Shown here piece by piece: positions 25,711 through 33,950 of a stretch of DNA of 64,000 bases; the first letter of the stretch is position 1; each line of letters starts with the position of its first letter. Source of the stretch: Sphaerochaeta associata (GTDB taxonomy: Bacteria; Spirochaetota; Spirochaetia; Sphaerochaetales; Sphaerochaetaceae). A model generated the notes under the pieces. It was not told where the DNA came from and did not search any database. It saw only the letters and a list, made by a program, of their open reading frames with translations. Made by a program: the position numbers and the translations under genes. Location of the stretch: the NCBI RefSeq assembly GCF_022869165.1, contig NZ_CP094929.1:992001-1056000 (forward strand), written 5' to 3'.

Positions 25711-28557
25711 ATGGACGAATTGTTTTCAAACCAGGACTTCGATCAGGAGAAACTTGCCTCTGAAGCCAAGGATCGGGTATTGTCCGTACCCCCCAAGCCG
25801 CAGGAACCTGCAGTTGCACCTCCAACCACACTCAGCAACCAGAAAAAATTGTACATCATTGATGGCTATGGCCTGATCTATCGTTCATTTTTCGGCTTTT
25901 TCGCCAATCCCATCAGGGATGCCCAAGGCAATAATGTATCGGCCGTCTACGGCTTTTTTTCCACCTTGCTCAAGCTCATTCGTGAGAACAACCCCGATTA
26001 CCTGGTGGTGGCGATGGACAGCATGGGCCCGACGTTTCGTCACACCCTGTACGAGCCGTATAAAGCCAATCGTGATGCAGCTCCCGAAGAGCTGCACACC
26101 CAGGTTCCGCTCATCCAGGATATTCTGAAAGCCCTCAAGGTTCCCACCATAGAGATGCAGGGGTTTGAGGCGGATGATATCATCGCCACGCTCAGCGAGG
26201 AGGCAACACGCCATCAAATTGACACCATAATGTTTACCGGTGACAAGGACCTGCTGCAGCTGGTCGATGACCACACCTTGGCCCTCCGACCGGCAAAGAA
26301 GAACGAGAAGTTCTACCGTCTTATGGGATGCGCCGAAGTAGAGGAGGAGTATGGGATCAAGCCGTCGCAGATAGTCGATTATCTCTCCCTGCTCGGTGAT
26401 TCGTCCGACAACGTCCCGGGTGTGAAGGGAATCGGGGAGAAGGGCGCTACAAAACTCCTGCAGCAATTCGGCTCCTTGGAAGGCATTTATGCAAATCTCA
26501 AGCTTATCGCTCCCGGCCTGCAGAAAAAGCTTGCCGAAGGTGAGGAGAACGCCAAGCTGAGCAAGCGTTTGGTTGAGTTGAAACGTGATCTCTTTACTGT
26601 CGATACCTTCGACACAGAGCAGTATCTGGTACGTGATGTCGACTACGATGCCGCTGTTCCGCTGTTTCAGGAAATCGGAATGCGCAGCATCATCAAGGAG
26701 CTTGGGAGAGCATCCAATGGGGATGCCTCCTCACCGATTCCTGCCAAGGCGGAGCCGAACGTCGAGCATGCAAAATCCTCGTATGAGGCTGTTACCGACC
26801 TGGCACAAGTCAAGCGTCTCTTTGATGAGGCTGTGAAGGCCACAGGAGTCATGGCTTTCGACCTCGAGACGACTGGTTTGGATGAGATGCTTGCACAGGT
26901 AATCGGCTTCTCCTTCTGTTGGGTTGAGGGTACGTCCTACTATGTGCCCCTCGTGCATGATGGCAAGGAGCTTATGGACAGACAGCAGGTTAGAGACCTG
27001 CTCGATTCATACTTCAGTACGGGAAAGCTTTCCTTGGTCGGGCAGAACATCAAATATGACTACAAGGTGCTTCACCAGTGGGGTGTCAAGGTAAAGAACA
27101 TGGTGTTCGACACCATGGTGGCTGCCTGGTTGTTGGACAGTGCTTCAGTCTTCAATATGGACTATCTTGCCGACAAGTATTTGAACTATAAAACCGTTCG
27201 GTACAGCGACATCGTCCCCAAGGACAAGCTGCTCTCGGACATTCCGCTCGATCAGGCGGTCTTCTACGGCGCCGAGGATGCCGATATAACCTTCCGCCTC
27301 TACAAACTCTTTGCCGAGTTGCTTGCAGCACGCAACCTGCGTTCGCTGCTCGATGAGGTTGAGATGCCTTTGCTCCGAATCATTGCCGATATGGAGCTTG
27401 CAGGCATCTACCTGGAGCGCAAGCTCATCGAACCGCTTTCGGCGGAATTTGAAGGGCGGATTGAAGCAATACGCAACCAGATATTCACCATCTGCGGCCA
27501 TGAATTCAATCTTAACTCACCACAGCAGTTGCAGGAGGTGCTCTTTGTTGAGCGGAACATCCCCACGGGCGCGAAAACCCGCTCGGGGTTCTCCACCTCC
27601 ACCGATGTGCTGGAACCGCTGAGGGACAGCTATCCTGAAGTCGAACTGATTTTGCAGTATCGGATGCTCAACAAGCTGAAGACAACCTATATTGATAAAC
27701 TGCCGCTGCAGATCAATGAGAAGACCCAAAGGATTCACCCCTCGTTCGCCCAGACCGGTACAGAAACGGGAAGGCTTTCCTGCAAGGACCCGAACCTGCA
27801 GAACATACCGGTCAGGACCGAGGAGGGAAGAAGAATCCGCTCGGCCTTCGTTCCCAAGGCCGGGCATCTCTTCCTCTCGGCCGACTACTCACAGATTGAG
27901 TTGGTGGTATTGGCCCATATGGCCGATGATCCAGGGTTGAAAGGGGCGTTTGCAGCCGGCATCGACGTTCACAGTTCGACTGCCAGCCTGATTTTCGATG
28001 TACCGCTTGATAAGGTGAGCGCTGAGCAGCGCAGGATTGCCAAGACGATCAACTTCGGGGTCATGTATGGTATGGGAACCCACAGCCTTGCGATGGACTT
28101 GAAGATTCCTCACTCCGATGCGAAACAGTTCATTGACCAATACTTCGAGCGGTACAGTGCGGTGCGTTCCTTTGTGGAAGCAACCAAAACATCTTCTCAA
28201 CAGGTCGGGTCGGTTTCGACACTGCTCGGGCATGTCCGGATGATAACAGAAATCAACAGTCGCAGTGCGGTTGAACGGGCGAAGGCTGAACGCATAGCCG
28301 TCAATACCGTCATCCAAGGAAGTGCCGCCGATATCATGAAGCTTGCCATGCTTCGCAGCGACGCCATGCTCAGGGAGCACAAACTGGGGGCACGCCTGCT
28401 GCTGCAGATCCACGACGAACTCATCTTCGAAGTTCCTGAAGACGAAGTAGAGAAGACCAAGGCTGTTGTCCAGGAAGCGCTGGAGAAAGCTGTTACACTC
28501 AGTGTTCCGCTGCGTACAAGCATCGAGGTGGGGAGTAACTGGGGAGACATCCACTGA
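25711..28557 (+). CDS. polA: DNA polymerase I
   Basis: This 948-residue enzyme has all three domains. A 5'-3' nuclease runs from about residue 49 (KKLYIIDGYGLIYRSFF) with GDKDLLQLV and GDSSDNVPGV. A 3'-5' exonuclease keeps its acidic residues (FDLETTGLD, QNIKYD, YGAEDAD), so proofreading should be active. The polymerase has TGRLSCKDPNLQNIP, SADYSQIELVVLAH and the catalytic HDE in LQIHDELIF. The first 48 residues are an extra, charged, proline-rich extension (PPKPQEPAVAPPTT). I use ATG 25711, with GGGAG 6 nt upstream. A TTG at 25705 is possible. coaE overlaps the stop by one base. Confidence 0.95.
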   Translation: MDELFSNQDFDQEKLASEAKDRVLSVPPKPQEPAVAPPTTLSNQKKLYIIDGYGLIYRSFFGFFANPIRDAQGNNVSAVYGFFSTLLKLIRENNPDYLVVAMDSMGPTFRHTLYEPYKANRDAAPEELHTQVPLIQDILKALKVPTIEMQGFEADDIIATLSEEATRHQIDTIMFTGDKDLLQLVDDHTLALRPAKKNEKFYRLMGCAEVEEEYGIKPSQIVDYLSLLGDSSDNVPGVKGIGEKGATKLLQQFGSLEGIYANLKLIAPGLQKKLAEGEENAKLSKRLVELKRDLFTVDTFDTEQYLVRDVDYDAAVPLFQEIGMRSIIKELGRASNGDASSPIPAKAEPNVEHAKSSYEAVTDLAQVKRLFDEAVKATGVMAFDLETTGLDEMLAQVIGFSFCWVEGTSYYVPLVHDGKELMDRQQVRDLLDSYFSTGKLSLVGQNIKYDYKVLHQWGVKVKNMVFDTMVAAWLLDSASVFNMDYLADKYLNYKTVRYSDIVPKDKLLSDIPLDQAVFYGAEDADITFRLYKLFAELLAARNLRSLLDEVEMPLLRIIADMELAGIYLERKLIEPLSAEFEGRIEAIRNQIFTICGHEFNLNSPQQLQEVLFVERNIPTGAKTRSGFSTSTDVLEPLRDSYPEVELILQYRMLNKLKTTYIDKLPLQINEKTQRIHPSFAQTGTETGRLSCKDPNLQNIPVRTEEGRRIRSAFVPKAGHLFLSADYSQIELVVLAHMADDPGLKGAFAAGIDVHSSTASLIFDVPLDKVSAEQRRIAKTINFGVMYGMGTHSLAMDLKIPHSDAKQFIDQYFERYSAVRSFVEATKTSSQQVGSVSTLLGHVRMITEINSRSAVERAKAERIAVNTVIQGSAADIMKLAMLRSDAMLREHKLGARLLLQIHDELIFEVPEDEVEKTKAVVQEALEKAVTLSVPLRTSIEVGSNWGDIH

Positions 28558-29165
28558 TGCTGGTCATCGGGATCACAGGGAGGGCCTGTGCCGGCAAGAA
28601 CGCCTATGCCTCGGTTTTCGCTTCATTCGGATTTCCAGTTGTGGATGTCGATACGTTGGGTCATGCTGCGCTTGAGCAAAGCAAAGAGGAGATTGTCCAA
28701 GCGTTTGGAAGCGGTATCTTGACCGATCATTCCATTGACCGGAAGAAACTGGGACAATTGGTGTTCTCCGATTCTTCCAAGCTCAAGATTCTGGAAAGTA
28801 TTTCCCATCCAAAAATGGTTGAGGCCTGCAAGGGCCTTATTGACGAGGCCAGGCAGCAGGACAAGGCTGCAATCATCCTCAATGCCGCTCTGCTCGGCCG
28901 CATGGGTTTGGATGTGCTGTGCGACCACATCCTCTTCATCCAGGCTCCGTTGTTGGTTCGATATGGTAGGGCGAAAGGTCGTGAACGACTTACCTGGAAG
29001 AGATTTCTTGCCCGTGAGCGTGCACAGAAGGATATCAACGCAGTCTCACTTGCCGGAAAAATACCCGTGAAGATCTTGCACAATACCCGCTCAAGGACGT
29101 TAATTCATCGACAAGTCGCAACCTATTGTGCTACGATAGGATTATCGATTTCACCACAGCTTTGA
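28557..29165 (+). CDS. coaE: Dephospho-CoA kinase
   Basis: This 202-residue protein should phosphorylate dephospho-CoA in the last step of coenzyme A synthesis. VVDVDTLGHAAL, IDRKKLGQLVFSD and the ISHPKM segment match the CoaE family. The P-loop is unusual: GITGRACAGKNA has Asn after the Gly-Lys where Ser or Thr normally coordinates magnesium. The end after the arginine lid (RYGRAKGRERLTWKRFLARE) also differs from typical CoaE. The ATG shares a base with the polA stop, so coupling is likely. Confidence 0.85.
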   Translation: MLVIGITGRACAGKNAYASVFASFGFPVVDVDTLGHAALEQSKEEIVQAFGSGILTDHSIDRKKLGQLVFSDSSKLKILESISHPKMVEACKGLIDEARQQDKAAIILNAALLGRMGLDVLCDHILFIQAPLLVRYGRAKGRERLTWKRFLARERAQKDINAVSLAGKIPVKILHNTRSRTLIHRQVATYCATIGLSISPQL

Positions 29166-29190
29166 AATCGTGGCAATATGAGGGTTTGAA

Positions 29191-30390
29191 ATGAGTAAAG
29201 CGGTTCGGATCAATGTACTGGTCATCACCATTGTGGTGACATTGTTTGTATTCGCAGGACTGTGGTATATGCGTCCTGGTGTACCAAATGAGATCCTTGA
29301 GCAAGCAAGGCAGCGACAGACCGTACCCTTGATGGAAGTGCAGCCTCCTCCGATAAAGCCATCAGTGGAGCAGGTGTCAAACACTCAGGCTCTCGCCAAG
29401 GAACTTCTTCCAACCCTTGCAAAGGAACTGGAAGGGACGCTTGCAACTTCCATTCGCTCCCGGCTTTTGGCTGACCAATCGTTGGTATCAGAATTATCGA
29501 AGGCTGTTGAACCCCTGCTGGTCGAAACATTGCAATCACAACTTGAAACGTTCCGTCAGGAGATGGGGCGTTCCATGCTTAACGATCTCCAGGCTCTGAA
29601 AACCAGCCTTGAGACTGAAGCAGCCGCCTATGGAAGCCGAATACAGTCGGAACTTTCAGAGAGAATTGCAAACAACAAGGCCGAGCTTCTGAGTCTCCTG
29701 CCCCAGCTTGTCGACGCAAAGCTTCCCCAGGTAGTGGAGCAGGTGGTCGCACAGTTGGAGGCCAACAAGGAGAGCTATCTGGCCAGCATGCGGGAGAGTC
29801 TTGCTCCTTCTTTGCAGGAATCGGACCTTCTTGTCCTGTACGACACCTATCGTGACCAGATTGTGCTCGACTTGGTACCATCCTTGCTTGACGGCATCGA
29901 GGAGACAGTCAGAACCGAAGTTAATGCATATGTAGCTGAAATGCCTCTTGTCAGGGTGCCGAAGGCCCCTACAATGAGCAGCCCATCGGTGAAGGTTGTG
30001 GCCCAACCTGAACCCATACCCGTTGTAGAAGCACCTCCCGCCCCGAAAGCCGAACCGATTCCTGCTCAGCCGATGGTTGTCCAGCCCAGGACAGAGCCTG
30101 TTCCTGTTGAACCCAAAACAGAGCTCGTTCCTGCTCAACCGGTGGTTGTAGAGCCCAAGGCCGAGCCTGTGCTCATACAACCGGTCGCTCCGTCAGTTCC
30201 CAAGACGGTTCAAACGACTGTAGTGGTGGAGGCCCCGCCTGTGCCGAAGCAAGGGCAGCCGATCATTACGGTTCCTGTCTTCGAGGAGAAGGAGACGATT
30301 GTGTTCCTGACTCCTGAAGAGTATGAGAAGCAGCGTCAGGAGATTCGGACCAAAGCCATCGAGGATGTTCTGAAGAGGATTGCTCCTTAG
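29191..30390 (+). CDS. Membrane-anchored coiled-coil protein with Pro/Val-rich tail
   Basis: I do not recognise this 399-residue protein. Residues 7-26 form a TM or uncleaved signal anchor (INVLVITIVVTLFVFAGLWY). Residues 60-250 are heptad-like helices (ELLPTLAKELEGTLATSI, LLSLLPQLVDAKLPQVVEQV). Residues 265-350 are repeats of PVPVEPKTE and VVVEPKAEP type, and the C-terminus is helical and charged (EEYEKQRQEIRTKAIEDVLKRI). This suggests a periplasmic spacer or scaffold. GAGGG lies 7 nt before the ATG. Its last 125 bp overlap the 3' end of epmB on the other strand. Confidence 0.72.
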   Translation: MSKAVRINVLVITIVVTLFVFAGLWYMRPGVPNEILEQARQRQTVPLMEVQPPPIKPSVEQVSNTQALAKELLPTLAKELEGTLATSIRSRLLADQSLVSELSKAVEPLLVETLQSQLETFRQEMGRSMLNDLQALKTSLETEAAAYGSRIQSELSERIANNKAELLSLLPQLVDAKLPQVVEQVVAQLEANKESYLASMRESLAPSLQESDLLVLYDTYRDQIVLDLVPSLLDGIEETVRTEVNAYVAEMPLVRVPKAPTMSSPSVKVVAQPEPIPVVEAPPAPKAEPIPAQPMVVQPRTEPVPVEPKTELVPAQPVVVEPKAEPVLIQPVAPSVPKTVQTTVVVEAPPVPKQGQPIITVPVFEEKETIVFLTPEEYEKQRQEIRTKAIEDVLKRIAP

Positions 30391-31447
30391 GATCTGGATA
30401 GGTTCTTATTTCACCGTCTACGGTCCTGAAGGACCACAGACCGCAACCAGACTGCTCAGAAAGGTATCCTTGTATCAAGGGTACCTTTCCTCCACCTTGT
30501 GGGAGGTCGATGGCATACAGGGGCATGGCAAGCCCGCTCAGACGCTTTCTAAGCTCCGCCTCGATGGCAAGTCCTTCCTTCAGTGGAACCCGAAAGTGAG
30601 CCGTCCCCGATACCAGATCGCCTTGGAAGAGGTAATAGGGCTTGATGCGGTTGAAGACCAAGCTGTTGCACAGCTCTTCGAGCGTGGGGACATCGTCATT
30701 CACTCCCTTGAGGAGCACAGTCTGGTTCATGGCGGGAATCCCTGCATCCACGAACAAACGAATCGCTTCAATTGCCTGTGTTGTCAACTCGCGTGGATGG
30801 TTGAATTGTGTCATCAGATAAAACGGGGCGCTGTTGAACTGTTTGAGCATGGTGATCAGTTCGGCTGTGATCCGCATCGGATACGATGCAGGCATCCTTG
30901 TACAGAGGCGGATGATCAAGTCGGGCCGCTTGTCTCGGAATGCTCTGATCATAGCCTCGAGTGCTTGGTTCGAGAGAGTGAGAACATCGCCTCCGGTGAA
31001 TAATATCTCCTTGACTTCAGGGTGAGCCTGAACGTAGGCAGCCGCCAGTCCTATCTGCTTCTCGTCTGCCGGACCCTGGAAGGTGCCGGTGAAACGCCTT
31101 CGGAAACAGTGGCGGCAGTGCAAAGGGCAGACATCGGTGGTCAAAAAGGCGACCCTGCTCTGATACCGGTGTATGAGGCGTTCGGTGACACTATGGTCGA
31201 CTTCCGAAAGTGGATCGATATGTTCTTCGGCCAGCACCTGCTGTTCGCATTTGGTTGGAACAACCTGACGGCGGATGGGGTCAAGAGGGTCGTTCTTGTC
31301 GATAAGGTTGAAAAAATAGAAGGGAATTTTCAGAGGCAGGATGTTTGTATCATCAGTATCAAACATCTTCTCATCCTCGGTGAGCACCAGGTGGCGTCTC
31401 AGCTCCTCCTTGGATGTGATGATGGTTGGATCTTCTCGTTTTTGCAT
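30266..31447 (-). CDS. epmB: EF-P (R)-beta-lysylation enzyme EpmB (lysine 2,3-aminomutase family)
   Basis: This radical-SAM, PLP-dependent enzyme (393 residues) turns L-alpha-lysine into (R)-beta-lysine for loading onto EF-P. The cluster motif CPLHCRHCFRR and the KamA-type EILFTGGDVLTLSN, NHPRELT and FNRIKPYYLFQGD are present. I favour EpmB over a catabolic KamA because efp and epmA are in this window and no lysine-fermentation genes are. The ATG at 31447 has only a weak AGGG 13 nt upstream; a TTG at 31495 is possible. Conserved sequence ends near SFRTVDGEIRTYPD. The last 37-40 residues lie antisense to the neighbouring gene and look non-conserved. Confidence 0.82.
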   Translation of the reverse strand: MQKREDPTIITSKEELRRHLVLTEDEKMFDTDDTNILPLKIPFYFFNLIDKNDPLDPIRRQVVPTKCEQQVLAEEHIDPLSEVDHSVTERLIHRYQSRVAFLTTDVCPLHCRHCFRRRFTGTFQGPADEKQIGLAAAYVQAHPEVKEILFTGGDVLTLSNQALEAMIRAFRDKRPDLIIRLCTRMPASYPMRITAELITMLKQFNSAPFYLMTQFNHPRELTTQAIEAIRLFVDAGIPAMNQTVLLKGVNDDVPTLEELCNSLVFNRIKPYYLFQGDLVSGTAHFRVPLKEGLAIEAELRKRLSGLAMPLYAIDLPQGGGKVPLIQGYLSEQSGCGLWSFRTVDGEIRTYPDPKEQSSSEHPRWLWSESPDAASHTLQESGTQSSPSPRRQEP

Positions 31448-31486
31448 GAAGTTGGTGTACCCTAATCTCGGAATTTCGTCCAGAGC

Positions 31487-31515
31487 ATAGTACAATGCTT
31501 ATCGCATTGTATCAA
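31487..31515 (-). promoter_or_regulatory. epmB promoter
   Basis: Minus strand: -35 TTGATA (31515-31510), 17-nt spacer, -10 TACTAT (31492-31487). The leader to ATG 31447 is about 32 nt. The spacer lies inside an inverted repeat. Confidence 0.55.
31491..31511. promoter_or_regulatory. Inverted repeat between epmB and the MFS gene (operator candidate)
   Basis: TACAATGC and GCATTGTA form perfect 8-bp arms around TTATC. The repeat covers the epmB promoter spacer and lies 10 nt upstream of the MFS extended -10, so a bound repressor could control both. Confidence 0.5.
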
Positions 31516-31520
31516 AATCG

Positions 31521-31529
31521 TGGTACACT
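31521..31529 (+). promoter_or_regulatory. Extended -10 promoter of the MFS transporter gene
   Basis: TGGTACACT is a TGn-extended -10. No clear -35 is seen. The predicted leader is about 26 nt and contains the AGGAG of the MFS gene. Confidence 0.45.
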
Positions 31530-31561
31530 GGAAACAACTGCACGCACAAAGGAGTTGCTGT

Positions 31562-32860
31562 ATGGCCAAAGCACAGAAACGAGGTCTGAAGGGGTACTAC
31601 CTGACCACCTTCCTCATCGGGCTCGGATTCTTCACCATGGGATTGATGGATCCTCTGTATGACACCTATGTTCCGATTTTCCTGGCACGATTTGTCGAGT
31701 CGAAGGCCTTGATCGGCTCCATCATGACCTTTGACAATATGTTGGCCATATTTCTCATACCGGTGTTCAGTGCGATAAGCGACAGGACCCATACCAGAAT
31801 CGGGCGCAGGATGCCGTTCATCGTCATCTGTCTGCCGGTCACAGCTGTTGCCTTCGGCCTGATTCCCATCTCCGCCCTCTTCAGCCTTTGGCTGCTCATC
31901 GTCCTGGTCTTCGTACTCAATCTGTTCAAGCAGGCTGTAAGAGGACCCGTTGTAGCCCTCATGCCCGATATGATCCCCGGCGACCTTCGCAGTGAAGCAA
32001 ACGGGGTCATCAATACCATGGGAGGCATCGCAACCATCGTCGGTACCGTCGGCTTGGCACGCTTGATGGATATTCCCATCAATTTGCCGGGCCTGGGACC
32101 TACAAAGGAAATCCTTGCATTCCCCATCTCATCGCTGCTCGTATTGCTGGCAGTCATCCTGCTCTTCTTTTTTGTGAAGGAAAAAAAGGCAGTCGAACAT
32201 GCGCAAACGGAGAAGAAGGTTCCGATATTGTCATCCTTGAAAGTAATCTTCGGTGAGCAGGACAGGAGTGCACTCTTCATTTTGTTCTCCTTGTTGTTCT
32301 GGTTCATCGGCTATCAAGGAATATTGCCGTTTGTCGGTCTCTATTCAAAGGATATCCTTAAGACCAGCAGTGGAACGGCGAGTCTGGCTGCCGGGATGGT
32401 CGGTATTGCCTATGCAATCTTCGCCATTCCATCGGGAATTGTGGCTCATCGCATCGGAAGAAAAAAGACCATCCGCATCTCTCTTTCCGTTCTGGTGGTG
32501 CTTTTAGCGGGAATTTTCTTCCATGATCCGCTTACTGCACACCTCAGCGCGGCACTCCGCCAGTATACATTCTGGGCGCTTTTGTTCTGCTTCGGCATAT
32601 TCTGGGTATCGGTGGTGACCAACAGTTTCCCGATGCTTTGGCAGATGTCGACGTACCAAACCGTGGGAATCTATACCGGTCTGTACTATTTCTTCAGCCA
32701 GCTGGCCTCAATAATCTCACCTCCGATTACCGGAGCGTTCATCGATTTCTTCGGATTCAGGGCGATATTCCTCTATGGTTCGATCTCCATGCTGGTTGCC
32801 TTCCTGTTGATGGGCAAGGTGACGCGTGGAGAGCCGGAGGATGATGCAACAGAGAACTAG
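31562..32860 (+). CDS. MFS/GPH-type sugar transporter
   Basis: This 432-residue protein has about 12 TM segments. DRTHTRIGRRMPFI in the loop after TM2 is the MFS signature in the form typical of GPH and SLC45-type sugar:cation symporters, and HRIGRKKTIR repeats it in the second half. The early acidic motif MDPLYDTYVPIFL also fits. The substrate is probably a sugar or glycoside but is not identified by context. GGAG lies 8 nt before ATG 31562. Its stop overlaps the convergent mntP stop by 4 bp. Confidence 0.83.
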   Translation: MAKAQKRGLKGYYLTTFLIGLGFFTMGLMDPLYDTYVPIFLARFVESKALIGSIMTFDNMLAIFLIPVFSAISDRTHTRIGRRMPFIVICLPVTAVAFGLIPISALFSLWLLIVLVFVLNLFKQAVRGPVVALMPDMIPGDLRSEANGVINTMGGIATIVGTVGLARLMDIPINLPGLGPTKEILAFPISSLLVLLAVILLFFFVKEKKAVEHAQTEKKVPILSSLKVIFGEQDRSALFILFSLLFWFIGYQGILPFVGLYSKDILKTSSGTASLAAGMVGIAYAIFAIPSGIVAHRIGRKKTIRISLSVLVVLLAGIFFHDPLTAHLSAALRQYTFWALLFCFGIFWVSVVTNSFPMLWQMSTYQTVGIYTGLYYFFSQLASIISPPITGAFIDFFGFRAIFLYGSISMLVAFLLMGKVTRGEPEDDATEN

Positions 32861-33432
32861 AACGTGACAACACCCAGGTGCTCGAGCAGGATTTTCAGAC
32901 CTATGAGTATGAGAGTCACCCCGCCTGCGATACCTGCCTTGCTTTGCAGGCGGTTGCCGAATCGGTTTCCGATTGCCACCGCCAGCAAGGAGAGGCTGAA
33001 GGTGACAATTCCGATCAGGGATACGGAGAGAAGGATGTCGGTCTTGAGGAAGGCTAATGTTATTCCCACTGCCAATGCATCGATGCTCGTGGCGATGGCC
33101 AGCAGCAGCAGTTCTTTCAGATCGAGTCGATCGACCGTTTGAACGGGGCAGGATGGATCTTCTGTAAGGGAGTCGTACAGCATTTTCGAGCCGATGACGG
33201 ATAACAGGATGAATGCTATCCAATGATCTACTGAAGTAATGTATCGTTCAAACTGGATGCCCAGCGTCCATCCAAGCAGCGGCATCAGGGCCTGAAAAAC
33301 ACCGAAGAAGAGAGCGATCACGACGGCTTGGGCGTAGTTGATGCGCCTCATTCTCAATCCTTTGCACAAGGATACGGCAAAAGCATCCATGGCAAGGCCG
33401 GTGGCGACCAACAAGAGTTCTAGGATTCCCAA
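32857..33432 (-). CDS. mntP: Manganese efflux pump MntP
   Basis: This 191-residue membrane protein has the two half-repeats of MntP: LVATGLAMDAFAVSLCKGL and IATSIDALAVGITLAF, each with the membrane Asp proposed to bind Mn2+. Six TM segments are visible. I choose the TTG at 33432 because GGGGGA lies 8 nt upstream and the protein then begins directly with TM1. The frame is open further upstream, but across the promoter. Many mntP genes carry a yybP-ykoY riboswitch; here the predicted leader is only about 24 nt, too short for one. Control must be by another route. Confidence 0.88.
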   Translation of the reverse strand: MGILELLLVATGLAMDAFAVSLCKGLRMRRINYAQAVVIALFFGVFQALMPLLGWTLGIQFERYITSVDHWIAFILLSVIGSKMLYDSLTEDPSCPVQTVDRLDLKELLLLAIATSIDALAVGITLAFLKTDILLSVSLIGIVTFSLSLLAVAIGNRFGNRLQSKAGIAGGVTLILIGLKILLEHLGVVTF

Positions 33433-33462
33433 ACCTGACTTCCCCCACAATTCATAGGGCTG

Positions 33463-33491
33463 AGTATAGGAGGTTTTGCAGGCTAGGACAA
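33463..33491 (-). promoter_or_regulatory. mntP promoter
   Basis: Minus strand: -35 TTGTCC (33491-33486), 17-nt spacer, -10 TATACT (33468-33463). The start near 33456 gives a leader of about 24 nt to the TTG. Confidence 0.6.
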
Positions 33492-33523
33492 GGTTGCAGG
33501 AAGAAAACATAAAATTCTGAATG

Positions 33524-33539
33524 TGTTGGAAATCCAACA
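33524..33539. promoter_or_regulatory. Palindrome upstream of cupin-hcp (operator candidate)
   Basis: TGTTGGA and TCCAACA are perfect 7-bp arms around AA. A second, looser inverted repeat, TTACA-N7-TGTAA, lies about 20 nt downstream. Both sit where a regulator of the cupin-hcp operon would bind. Confidence 0.45.
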
Positions 33540-33600
33540 TACGTGTTTTGAATTATGACTTACAGTACGGTTGTAAGCAAAGACAAGGAGTATAAGAACG

Positions 33601-33924
33601 ATGTTCAAGAATTTCAAGGCTGCCGAAGTGCACGCGTTTGCCGATCTGGTCCAGTATCAGGAAGGACAGGTGGTCAGTAAAACGTTTGCCCAGGACAAGC
33701 ATCACAGCCTTACGTTGTTTGCTTTCGAGAAAGGGGAGGAGATCAGCACCCACGCCAGCGGCGGGGATGCCCTGGTCATCGCCTTGGATGGAGTAGGGGA
33801 AGTGACGATTGACGGCAAGAAGTTCACCTTGGGTGCCGGCGAATCGATTCTCATGCCCAGCAACGTCCCTCATGCCGTATATGCACCAGAACGTTTCAAG
33901 ATGTTTCTGGTAGTCAGTTTCTAA
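33601..33924 (+). CDS. Small cupin-domain protein
   Basis: This 107-residue single cupin has motif 1 as ISTHASGGDALVIALDG and motif 2 as LGAGESILMPSNVPHAV. One His of motif 1 and the His of motif 2 are kept, enough for a metal site, but the usual HxH pair is reduced to HAS. Its partner is hcp, 26 nt downstream, and such cupins often accompany hcp. A role in nitric-oxide or redox sensing is only an inference. AAGGAG lies about 11 nt before the ATG. Confidence 0.85.
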   Translation: MFKNFKAAEVHAFADLVQYQEGQVVSKTFAQDKHHSLTLFAFEKGEEISTHASGGDALVIALDGVGEVTIDGKKFTLGAGESILMPSNVPHAVYAPERFKMFLVVSF

Positions 33925-33950
33925 TATAAGTTCGTAAGGAGAAAAAACGG

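Noticed and set aside
33433-33600. yybP-ykoY riboswitch upstream of mntP
   Set aside because: The conserved loops are not visible and the predicted promoter leaves too short a leader.
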